A stretch of 64,000 nucleotides of DNA from Jaapia argillacea MUCL 33604 (Eukaryota > Basidiomycota > Agaricomycetes > Jaapiales > Jaapiaceae). A program made the position numbers and the translations under genes. Each line of letters begins with the position of its first letter. Within the stretch, counting starts at the first letter, position 1. The stretch covers positions 2,154,538 to 2,218,537 of the forward strand of contig KL197709.1 in assembly GCA_000697665.1 (NCBI GenBank). The letters run 5' to 3'. Positions 12,355 through 22,856 of this stretch are shown here, in pieces. Under the pieces are notes generated by a model. It was not told the DNA's origin, made no database searches, and worked only from the letters and a program-made list of their open reading frames with translations.

Positions 12355-12733
12355 GCTGAGAACATCCAAGAACTCGCTTTGATTGTGTAATTGTATTCAG
12401 AGTACACCCAACCATCTGTAGCACGTAAGGTATATGTATCTCGACCCTGTACAGCATGAGGGGATGTTTCCTTTCCTGTATGATTAGTGTCCTATGCTCT
12501 TGGTAAGACAGCAGAGTCGTGTAACAGCCATTGTTGTCTGCTTCGAAGCGATGCGTGCAGGCGAAGGCAATCCGTGGAAGTTGCCCAAATGGGGAGTCCT
12601 GGTAGAAGCAGCTTCCGAAGTCCGGAGGGAGTCAAAAACGTATATAAGGGACCTATACAGCTGCAATCTAAAGCACTTCACCACCACGTAAATCAACCTC
12701 CAGTCCTGACTGCTACTGAAAGCCTCCATCATC
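12355..12733. other. Intergenic with a TATA element
   Basis: 379 bases between two plus-strand genes, with no coding exon recognised. It should hold the PI31 3' UTR and the promoter of the next gene, including a TATATAAG element at 12641-12648. Confidence 0.5.
12641..12648 (+). promoter_or_regulatory. TATA box
   Basis: TATATAAG, 86 bp upstream of the start codon at 12734, the expected distance for a fungal core promoter. The same eight-base form occurs upstream of the GH128 gene. Confidence 0.5.
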
Positions 12734-13745
12734 ATGCGGATGCCGTCGTCGCCCACCAGCCCACACTCAACATCAATGTACGCCCGCCCCCGCAAACACC
12801 CCGTCCCACACGGCTTCCTCCCCTCCCCAAAACCAAAGACCAAACCAATCGACCAAATGTCCATCAGAGAACTCCACGACCAACACGCATTCAATGCTCG
12901 AATCCTAGCAGCTCCGTGCGTCCTTCCTTCCACACACCCACCCTCTTCTCCTCCTGTCCTTAACATGGGCAGCATACAATTTCATGAAAGGACTTAAATC
13001 TTTTTCGTCACAGGTCAGCCTCCACTTCCACATATTTCCCCCGTGTATCAGCTGAACAAGCCGCCATCGAATCCCGACTCTTAGACCTCGAAGGTGTAGC
13101 TTCCATACAAATCGGAATGAAGAATACAAGGATCAGCGAGAGTCTGTCTATGGATATCGATCCTCGACCTGCATCTCCCCGAATGATCCCCGCGAAGCAG
13201 AGAGCTTGGGATAGAGCTGGTGGAGTGCGTAGTTTCCCCACTCCATCCTCGCCGTGTTCCTGACGCCTTCGTTCCTTAACACTATAGGCTAATGGCGCCG
13301 TGTCCATGAGTTACCAAGAAGCCGTCGAAATCGAACGCAGAGCACTGGAGAACGAACGCACACGGAAGGAAGAGATAATGGCGAGGAAGAGACGCCAGGG
13401 TCTACCCATCAAAGGCGAGAAACTGACCAGACAAGAAATGGATGCGCGGATGCTGGCTTTCCTGTGAGTATCCCCCTACAGTATCCTGCCAATCGACAGA
13501 AGTCCCAACCAATCACATCTTCCAGGTCACACAAACCATCAGAATCAGACATGGAGGATGATGACGACGACGACGAGTCCGATGACGAAGATCCTTCATC
13601 GTGGTTCGTCGACGATCAGGATGACGGACGGAAAGGTCAAGATATTGTAGAACCCGATGAGGAAGACTTGATGGACCTCATCAGCGTCGACAGCAGCAGG
13701 CTGGGGTATAGCGCATTTTACCAGCCTCGTGACGAAGGGGATTAA
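12734..13745 (+). CDS. Conserved fungal protein with an acidic C-terminus, function unknown
   Basis: Four exons (12734-12915, 13014-13224, 13288-13463, 13526-13745) join cleanly to a 262-residue protein. The middle carries what looks like a conserved helical core: MSIRELHDQHAFNARIL, then SAEQAAIESRLLDLEG. A basic stretch (MARKRRQGLPIKGEKLTRQE) follows. The last quarter is strongly acidic (DDDDDDESDDEDPSSWFVDD) and ends YQPRDEGD. No signal peptide, membrane helix or catalytic motif is visible. The basic then acidic layout suggests a nuclear or chaperone-like adaptor, but I do not recognise the family and assign no function. Confidence 0.8.
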
Positions 13746-13933
13746 TATCTTCCACGATGGATGCTTGTGGTGGAGGGATGCTCTTTGCTTCTCGTTATTT
13801 ATTCGTTACTGTATCCATTGACCGATGCTATATGTAACATTAGGGAGCGTGGAAGTGCGTGGCGACAGCAGATGTAGATCATAGCGGCATAATATCCCAG
13901 TCATATCCGAGGGTCCTTCGTCCTGGGCTTTGC

Positions 13934-16900
13934 TTACCGAGCGTGGACTGGGCAGCTTCTTCCACGCTGGAGCCAAGAAGACAAGCAGGCTGGAGTGGTG
14001 ATGGCAGGGTGAGGCGTATTCAGGAGATCGATGGGGTGACTTACCATTGTGGAAACTGCACAAGCAACTCAGGCGCGCGACAGTCGAACCTGACAAGAAG
14101 ATCAATCAAACTAATCATCTGGGATAAGACGAAGAAATACATACCCTCGGCGAACTCCTCGAGGCAAATCACACCTGAATGGTGCATTAGGATGGGAATC
14201 CGAAGAGAAGGGACAAGAACCAAGCTTACATTCGACACCAATCAAAGCACTCTCCGCGGGGAGCCGATAAACCAGATACCTCGCAGTCGAAGGCGAAGTC
14301 CCCGCACCTCCCTCCAAGCAATGTCTCACATGGGCCTCTTGAACAGGAGGCGGCCCAAGACCCTCAAGATCCTGGTTACAAACAGGGCACCTGCAAAAAC
14401 GAAAACACACGCGTACACACATCAGCGACACACGTAAATCCAACAACCAAAACGTTACTCACTCTGCCAAATCACTCAACTGGGAGTTGGACTGTCTCCT
14501 CGACCCAGGGGAAGAAACAGAGAGTCTTCCCTGATCGATAACGATCCTCTCCATCGAAGACCCTCTTCCACCCTGCAAACCCCTTGGAACGTTTGCGCTG
14601 ACTTCTTCATGACAAGATCGGCAAACACGATGGGAAGACGCCGAGGCAGAGGTCTCTGGCAGAGATGGATCGTGGACTACGTCTGACGGGTCCAAGACAG
14701 CTCTGTAAGAAGAGCAGCGGTCGCAGAATATACGGCCGCATCGGCGACAGTGCTAAAGGAGTTGTTAGAATACAACCTTAATAAGAAAAACGGGTAGAGT
14801 GTTCACTCACATGCTGAAGATCGAGTATGGTGATGTCGATGAGCAATTCGCAAATGATGGATGCCGTAATAAACTCACCCTTCGAACCAGCAACGAAAAC
14901 CTCCTTCTACAATCCCTACAGTCTGGAACAGCCGAATCCCTCTCCCACTGTGCATGAACCTGATGAGGAGTAGGTGGCGTCCATCTTGGAGTCAGAACCT
15001 TCTGAGGCGACTCATGCGTAGGCACCCTAAACTCTGGAGCTTGAGATAAATGAGGTGTCAAATCCGTCGGAACTCTCGATCTTGAAAAGTAATCCGAGGC
15101 AGAAGCAGAAGCAGAACGAAGAGACGATGGACGAGCGGCAGGGGAAGATGCACCAGGATAATGGAATTCGTCGTCGTCGTCGTCATCATCATCGTCAATA
15201 TGGTCGTCGCCTGGGAGTGGGTATGAGTTACAAGTAGGGACCATAGGCAAAGTGAACGAAGGCATACCGTCTCCCGATATGAGCAACCCTTGAGCGCCCG
15301 CGGCAAGTCTCCTCCGCTGCAACTCCTGACTATACGCATCCAGCAAGATCTCAGCTTGCACCTTCCTCTCCAAATTGGTATCACCTATTCGAAATCATCA
15401 ATCAACAACGCCGCAAAACAAAACAAAAGATCCACAAACCCATAACGCCCTGCCTCAACTCCGTAGTGGCCCTCTCTAACTTCGCAATCGCCCTCCTAAC
15501 CTCAAGGGCCGTCCCAGCTCCACTCCCACCCACTCCACCATCCTCGCCCTCATCCTGCAACTCGCCAGCAAGATATCTAGCCCTGCCAACATAATCACCC
15601 GCAGCACTCAACACACTACTAGGCATGGCCCCCAGCTCTCTTCCTTCCTCCCCAAACCCACTATCCCCATCATCCCCAACAATCTCAGCAGGTATCAATG
15701 TCCCGTCAGGTGCCATGTGATACATACTCCCATCTGGCTCCAAATACGGCAACGGAGGTATATCAAGTCGTCTCCTCATAACTCGCACCCAACGTCTTCT
15801 CCGTACCCACGTTTGCGATGAACTGGTTGAAGAAGTACGGGAACGAGGTTGCCCATTGCTGGCGGAGGAGGAAGCGGACGGTGAACCTAATCCGGCGGTC
15901 AGTGCTCCTGTGCCCGAGAGAAGGCGCTGGAGAGGGAGAGGCTGTTCAGCTGTCCATTGATCATCAGGATCACTAAACTTGTGAGCGTATTGCCAACCAT
16001 CGTCAGCGTCAACCCCAGGAGGCGTAACATCCAACGTCCAATCCGACCTAAACACCCAACACACATCAACAAAGGGAACCACAAAAGAGCCAAATGACGA
16101 TAAACTCACAACCAGAAATGACTCCTCTCCACACCCTGGCTGCTCGCTCTATCCCTTGAATCCGGCGCCGGCAAGCGAAACGGTTCAACCCTCAAAGGCA
16201 AATGCACATCACTCCTCCAAGCAGTAACTATCTCCCTCCCCCCATCCTCCACTTTAGGCAACCTCAACTCAAACGCTCCCCTCCTCCCTCTCTTCCCCAA
16301 CCCACTGGCACTAAACTTTGGTCTCCCACCACTGACAGCCAAAGTCTTGAATCTTACGTCCAATCTCTGGTTTTCGTAGAGGATTAAGGGGACAGTGGTA
16401 TGAACCGCCAGAGGGTCATAGGGGACCGTGGTACCTCGCCAACGTTCGGCTTCGGCTTTTTGGAGAACCTGTCAGATTGGGTGGCGTAAGGAAGAGTGAG
16501 GAGGAAGCGTGGTGAGTATAAAAAGGCTGAGGAAAGAATCAAAGACGTACCTCGCATATCCAGACTTCGAAGACGGCGGCAGCAGCATCATACGCAGTCT
16601 CTCCCCAGTTGTTCCTCACCAACGGATTGGCATTTTGCTTCGTCAACAAATATAAGACGATTGGAAGGTGACCTTTGGATGCCGCGTTCACTACACCAAC
16701 ATCCTCAGTATTCGCGTCTCAAGTCAGATAGGTGGGTTTAGACTCACTGAGCGGCGTCCATCCACCCTTGCTCCTCACATCCACTCCGGGAGTATCACCC
16801 ACTGGTTTGGCTGCGCCTCCACTCTCGCAAAGCCATCGAACGATATCTAAATAACCCTAGTGCACAATGGCAAAGAAAGCACATAGATATAAGTACAATT

Positions 16901-18159
16901 CACGATTTGGAGACGTTGGGTGTATTAACTCACCTTTGAACAAGCATTGTGTAGTGCGGTCCAGCCATCTGCGTCTTGGAGGTGGACGTCAGAGTGCCTT
17001 GGGAGGAGGTATTGGATGATCGCGAGATGTCCATTCAGGGCCGCTTTATGCAACGCTGTCTACTTGCTCGGTTAGTGACCAAGAGATGATGACGGGGTAC
17101 AGGCGAAACACGAACCTCTCCTTCTTTATCGTCCCCATCGGCCAAGGCACCGCAATCCTCAATTACTTGAGCCATCCACCAGATGTCAGACGTCACTCAA
17201 CTCCATGATATTAGAATAGAAAACTCACACCACCTAACAACTTCCAAGTGACCTCTACTAGCGGCCCCATGTAACGCCGTCAACCCTGTCCGGGCGGAAG
17301 CATCGTTGGCAAGTTCGAAAGCCTCAATCCTTTCGTTTTGCTTGGCGTGGTGGAAAAGATTTTGGACGAGGGTTAGGTTGCCTGAGGAGGCAGCTGCGCA
17401 GAGAGCTTCGAGTTGAGCCGGGGAAGCGATTCGAGCTGCCAAGGCTGGCGGCGCTGGGACTTGGGGATGGAGGAGTTCTGGTGCTGGAGGTGAGGGTAGC
17501 GGGATTGGGACGGGCTGGGCGAGGGGAATTGGTGGCTCGGAGGGGCCCGTACTAGGGGAGGGAAGGACAGAAGGTTGGTCGGCCTCCAAGGGATGCTCCG
17601 TCTCTGTCTCTGATCCTGGGTAAACGAAACCTGTTGTGCTGGTCGGAGAGAGCTCGGCATCGAGCGCGGGTGAAGTGAAAGTGGGTAGAACGTCTGGGGT
17701 CGGAGAAGTTGAAGACTGTGATTGAATTGGTGGGGAATTTGGTTTGGAGCCCGGGTATACAAAAGTTTCTTCATCAGATTCGTCTCCCGACGCGTCTTGC
17801 AGGGGGTTGGACATGAGAGGTGAATTTCCGCTAGATGATAACCTGGTTCGTGAACACAAAATTGAGGTGTCAATGGACTTGGAAGTTGAGACAAAGGGGT
17901 TTAACATACTCCTCGATAGTTCCCAGTTGAGTACGCGACATTCCTGAGCTCCTGCTGAGTGCGCGATGCCACCGTCAGAGATGCGATGGAGAAAATTAGA
18001 TGGAACAGGTTGGATTCGTGGCTCGGACAGCCGACCTTGAATGCAGTCCACGACGCGGTCCGCCTGAAAGTCCACCATGGACCTACTCCTGCCTCCTGCC
18101 ATTGAGCTTGCCCAACCGTTAATCTTGTCCAAACTGTCTCTGATTTCGTATACTGCCAT
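13934..18159 (-). CDS. Ankyrin-DysF-FYVE-RING protein, probable endosomal/vacuolar E3 ubiquitin ligase
   Basis: Multi-domain protein. After an acidic N-terminal region (SGDESDEETFVYPGS) come about four ankyrin repeats (GLTALHGAASRGHLEVVRW, ALHKAALNGHLAIIQYLL, GWTALHNACSKGYLDIVRWL, GWTPL..AASKGHLPIVLYLL). A DysF-type region follows, with LILYENQR, SDWTLDVTPPGVDADDGWQY and WVRRRRWVRVMRRR. Next is a FYVE finger (HCRRCGRIFCDRCSSYR, then CRSCHEE) and finally a RING-H2 finger (CVICLEEF, CLCSFHNACLSSWL, SCPVH), ending HAR with stop at 13934-13936. FYVE binds PI3P and RING recruits E2, as in yeast Pib1. The start at 18159 (MAVYEIRDSL) uses an open frame that looks coding; a shorter start is MSNPLQDASG at 17814. 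About nine-Asp run at 15170-15196. Confidence 0.85.
15170..15196 (-). repeat. Trinucleotide repeat encoding nine Asp residues
   Basis: Nine consecutive GAC/GAT codons on the minus strand inside the linker between the DysF and FYVE regions. Such in-frame repeats often vary in length between strains. Confidence 0.8.
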
Positions 18160-18357
18160 GAAATGCGACGATACCTTAATTAAACCCAAGCTTGAGGTAG
18201 TCAGGCTCTACTACGTCTTCAAATGTTCAGAGTCACAGCCATCATTAATATTGAGGCTGTCCCGCAGCTACAAACTCACTAGCCGCGATTGACCTGTCTA
18301 CACGTCTCCGTCTGCCCCATGACGTGGCTATGTTGCATTGACAACTGAACGCGATCA

Positions 18358-18365
18358 TATATAAA
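18358..18365 (+). promoter_or_regulatory. TATA box of the ARF-like gene
   Basis: TATATAAA, about 69 bp upstream of the start codon at 18427, in the gap divergent from the ankyrin-FYVE-RING gene. Confidence 0.5.
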
Positions 18366-18426
18366 GAGTAAATTGTGAGCAGATCACAACTCAGCTCAAC
18401 CCTTACCGCCCTTCATATCCAATACC

Positions 18427-19792
18427 ATGCTCAGCTTCGAATCCCTGGTCAAACGTCTCTGGCCTTCGGCTGCCTATAGTGTTCCCTTCCTCGGCCTCGA
18501 TTTCTCTGGAAAAACATCCCTCCTCTACTACATCAAATTCGAGGCTGATGTGATCACCCCAATCCCCTCGATTGGCATGAACGTCGAGAGCCTGCCTCTC
18601 CGTTTCGCCAAAGGAGATATATCCCTCACAGGATATGATATCAGCGCAGGGTGCGGTGGACCCCGCTTCGCCAGACAAATGGCCAGATTTTATTTGCCGG
18701 CTTCGGCGGCGGTTATCTGGGTGGTTGACTCCTCTGACAGAAAGCGACTGGAAGAGAGTGTGGAGGACTTTGAGTACATTATGCATTTTCTTCAAGAATT
18801 TCACTTGACCCAAATACCTGTCATACTGTGAGTCAAACTTATTCCCTTCCCTATCTGAGCAAATCGTTGACACTGTCGTAAAGTTTGGCTCACAAGTCAG
18901 ACCTGCCAAACACCATCCCTGTTGACGAACTCCGCCGTATGTTCTGGCCTCATTGCAAGAACCACCCATTCGCCATATTCCCCACAACCTGTCGTCGTCC
19001 ATATAAAGACAGCGGTGTCCCAGTCGTCCTCGCTTGGCTTTACAGCCAAATCCAAGCCTCAGAGCTCCTCGGAAAGCACTCCGAAGGGCAGAGCTCCACG
19101 AAGTCAGAGGAACAGGAGGTCAAGGAGATGACGACCTATTCAGGTTCTACAAACAAGCTCGCCAGGCGTCTCGAAGATTTCCTCACTCGCGCCGAAAGTG
19201 ATTCCACCCCAGAGACGTTTTTGCAACAATTTAGGGAGCTGAACCTCCCTGCTTGGGATCATTATACCCATATTCGACTTGCGTATGTGATCCTTACGAC
19301 TTATGGTCGCCAGAAAGGTATGTCATTCTTTCGATATTCCATGTGTGCCCCACCTCAACCACGGGTACAGGAAAAAATATGATATTCGACGGTCTCCAGC
19401 ATTACATCGCCAACAGTAAACAGGCCACAGGCCGAGCATTCCACTTTACCATGACATATTTCTGGATCCAAATCGTCCATTTCGGAATCCGTAGTAGTGT
19501 TGTAACTTCGTCGGAAGCACCTTCTCCTCACAACGATTCGTCCACCACCCTCACCAGCGTGTCCGACGCTTCGACATTGGTCGACACCCCTGGCGTTGTT
19601 ACCGCTTCCACTCCCTCCACCGACGACTTTTTCCGCTTCCTGTTGATCAACCCGTATGTGGTGGACGGTAACCTATGGACTGACTATTACTCAAAGGATG
19701 TGATGATGAGTCCCAAGGCCAAGGAAGAGATGGTGTTGCCCGATAAAAAACCGTTACCTAGCCTTCTTGTCCGTGATACAATTCGGAGATAA
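18427..19792 (+). CDS. Degenerate ARF-like small GTPase with an added C-terminal domain
   Basis: Exons 18427-18827, 18884-19317 and 19371-19792 give 418 residues, more than twice the usual ARF length. Residues about 20-190 follow the ARF/ARL fold. The P-loop GLDFSGKTSLL is intact. Switch 1 is PSIGMNVESL (ARF has PTIGFNVE). Switch 2 reads YDISAGCGGPRF where ARF has WDVGGQ. VIWVVDSSDRKRLEE matches strand 4. The NKQD position reads HKSD. About 190 further residues follow, including FLQQFRELNLPAWDHYTH, ILTTYGRQKGKNMIFDGL and a Ser/Thr-rich segment. I do not recognise that domain. The changed switch 2 (Gln lost) and NKxD suggest altered or lost GTP hydrolysis. Confidence 0.82.
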
Positions 19793-20057
19793 TCGAAACT
19801 GTATCGGTCGTGTACGAGGTCGTCTTTCACCTTGTGTTATTTCTGGTATTCTTGTATCAACAACTATGGATACATACTGCTGCACCGAATACAACCAACG
19901 TCCACTAAAAGTGAGTTTGCAACGATACAAGTAATCAAGCAAGTGTCCTTTCGATGGGAAACACGCTACGCCGCGAAGCTCGACGAGCACCTAGCTCTAC
20001 ATCCCACCGAGAGGGAGAGCAACACCTCGTTCGGGATACCTTAGAAAGCCAGGAATA

Positions 20058-22036
20058 TTAGTAACGAACAACCGGGGCATCGACCCAAACAGAAACACAC
20101 CTCGCTTTAATCCTCGCTGCCAAATCCTCCTCAAAAATCTGGTCCGCTCCCAACTGATTCCCAAGCGTCAACCACCTATAATCACAAATTCAAGTTACGT
20201 TCAACGACCTCAACTCACAAGGAAGGTATAAGAGAGTTTTAACTTACCCAGCTCTAGTATTATGCTTCCTCCCAAAAATCTCAATCTTCCTCCCCCCAGG
20301 ACACATCCTATCAATCATCCCATAAACTTCATCCGGTTTCCTACTCGTCTCTCTCACCTCCGAAACAATCACGTCGGTATCTAAGCCTCTGTTTACCCAC
20401 GACGGGAATTTAAGCTGACCATGCTCATCGGTATGGGTTTTGACGCCGACTAGCATGTGCTCTTTCGTGTGGTTTAGCCAGTGGCCAGTTCGACCTGTTC
20501 GGATGACACGTTGGAGCTGTGGGAGTTTTGGGGTGGGGTGAATAGAGGGTTGGAGGGGAAGGAGTGAAGCAGGTTATACCTGATTAATCTTGACCCAAAC
20601 TACTTCGTCAACGCGTGTGTACCCCCATACGCGCATACATTCTCGACCTACTTCCATAGCGCGTCCCGTCACCCAGAGGAACAGGAGACCCTCATCTTGG
20701 AGCATTGGGATGGGCATGGAACGCATCTCGTCATCGGTCATGGTACCATACGGGAGCTAGTTCACAACAGGATTTCAGATGATGTATGCAGCGTTTGAGA
20801 AATATTCTACTCACACTCATGTGGATATCCCAAGGGGGGTCAGCATATATGACATGGAATTTGCCGAGGACCGAATAATCGAATCTGCGGAGGTCACAAT
20901 TGATCCATTGTGGCGGTAGCTTCGAGCGCAACAGAAACTTATCAGTCGTTACTTTCGTGTGGGCACACACTAACGTACCTGCTGCATCTCTTTCCCAAAA
21001 GGCCCACGTCCAATCTCCAACTTGTACGGCTTCTTGGTAACCAAAGCTTTCGACGCAGACTTATCAAACCCATCCCCCTCATCCCAATCAACCTCATAAT
21101 GAAGGTAACGACAAGGTGCCTTCTCCTTTCCACGTCCTCCAGCACCCAATCCCGAAGGTAAGGAAACGGCGTTATAACCCGGAGGGCGAGATGACTGCTG
21201 GGCAGAAGGTAAAGGTGGGATAGAGGGTGATTGAGCATACGTGGGTTCGGAGTAGCACGTGTTGAGATAGGAGCAGTGACCGAGGGAGGGGTCGGTGTGT
21301 GGGCGGATGAGGGGTCTGAAATGGACACGGTCGCAAATGGTTAAGAGGGAGCTAGTGTCCGGGTCCTGGGGAGCATTCAGGAGGCGTGATTTTGCGCAGT
21401 CATCTTTCGTGATGAAAGGGCAGATGGGCTCGAAGTTTGGGTTGAGTGAACGGTACTGAAGTGCAAGGGTTGCATTAGGTTGGGTTGGAACATTCCTTTG
21501 AGAAGATAACTAACCTGTTCAGCAAGGAGCCGCCCCTTGGCAGTGCTCTTCTGCAGAATAGCATACACCTCCTTCATCTCTTTACTCAAGTTCCTCAGGG
21601 CAGATCCAGATTCCTCAACACTGTCCTCTCTTTCTTGCTCGTTATCTTCGCCAGCAGCAAAGTCACCAGAAGCCGAATCCGCATCCTCGTCCACGTTCCT
21701 TTTTCGCTTTCGACCCGCAAATACGTTCTCATGCTTGGAAGAAGAACCAGAGCCGAGACGGACGTCCATAACAGTTAATCCTCCGCCACCCCCCTCGGCA
21801 TTATCGTCAGATAGAATGATGTTGCCATGGTCCCAAGTATGAGAAAGGTCTTTAAGAATAGTTTCGAAGCGGGAGAGATCCGTCAGCCTAAAGGTAGGCG
21901 TCCCCGAAGATGTACCAGAAGATACGATGACTTGTCTGAGCAAGTCAAAGGAGGAGATAGGGGCGGAAACCTTCCCGTTTGTGAACACAGTTTGGATAGC
22001 AGCGGAGGCGACCTCTTTCAGGATGTCCTGGGTCAT
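20058..22036 (-). CDS. IME4: mRNA N6-adenosine methyltransferase catalytic subunit (METTL3/Ime4)
   Basis: Writes m6A on mRNA, normally as a heterodimer with METTL14/Kar4. The N-terminal part starts [14 protein letters not shown] and contains a basic [11 protein letters not shown] stretch, a possible nuclear signal. The two CCCH fingers of METTL3 follow ([37 protein letters not shown]). The MT-A70 domain has the catalytic DPPW motif in [15 protein letters not shown], then [33 protein letters not shown], and [20 protein letters not shown] near the end. All key elements are intact, so it is probably active. About five introns. The start is the first ATG of the open frame; a short upstream exon cannot be excluded. 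Confidence 0.93.
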
Positions 22037-22856
22037 ATTCGGTTTCGTTTCGGAGGAGTACAAGACCAAGTTTCGAGAGGCTTCAAATCATGTCGTAAAG
22101 CTGACCTCGCGAAACCCGCGAGTGGAACAAAAGTCGAAGACATTTCCATGGGGTTGCAACTCGAACCAAGATAATTAGCGGCAGAGGGTAGTGCAATCAG
22201 ACAACGCCCTCGCCTTTTACTAGGGCGTTCCGTGTTCTGCCCTCACTTCAATGCCGCATTACCAATTTTTCAGACCTCAGTCCCCTCTGAGATCGACCCT
22301 CGGGTCAATTGCCTATTATTTTTTTGGCATTCCTTCAACCAGAATACGATTTTCTTTCAGGTATATCATTTTATCTGTTACTTCTGTATTTACGACAGAG
22401 GATGGTCCCGCCACATCAGCACAAGGGAGGTCAATCCCGCAAACATACTTCAGAATTATAAAGATTGTTTCTATTTGATGATGCAAGGAGCGCAGATATG
22501 CAATAAGTGGATAGTTTACATGCGGAATAGTTAGTGTTCAAATCCAAAGACGAGTAATGACGACGAGGCACCGAGAGTTAAAAAAGATGGAGTGAGATGA
22601 CGGAGAGCAAAAACATATACGGAGAGTCCCAAAGACAGCAGCAACGAAAACAAGGGAAGTGGGGAGCCAGAGGCACGTGAAATTAGGCGGAAAACAAAAA
22701 GGTAGCCAACGACTGGAGGTAGGGAAATGGGGGAAATGAAGGAATGGGAGAACCACGATAGAACTTATCGCTCAACGAGTCCCGTCGCTAAGCACTAGCG
22801 TACACGCTATGAACAGCGATCAACCAATCCCACGTTCGAAGAACATGTGAGATGGT
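22037..22856. other. Intergenic: METTL3 promoter and kinase 3' end
   Basis: 820 bases between two minus-strand genes. Only short unconvincing frames are present. No motif, repeat or RNA gene recognised. Confidence 0.5.
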
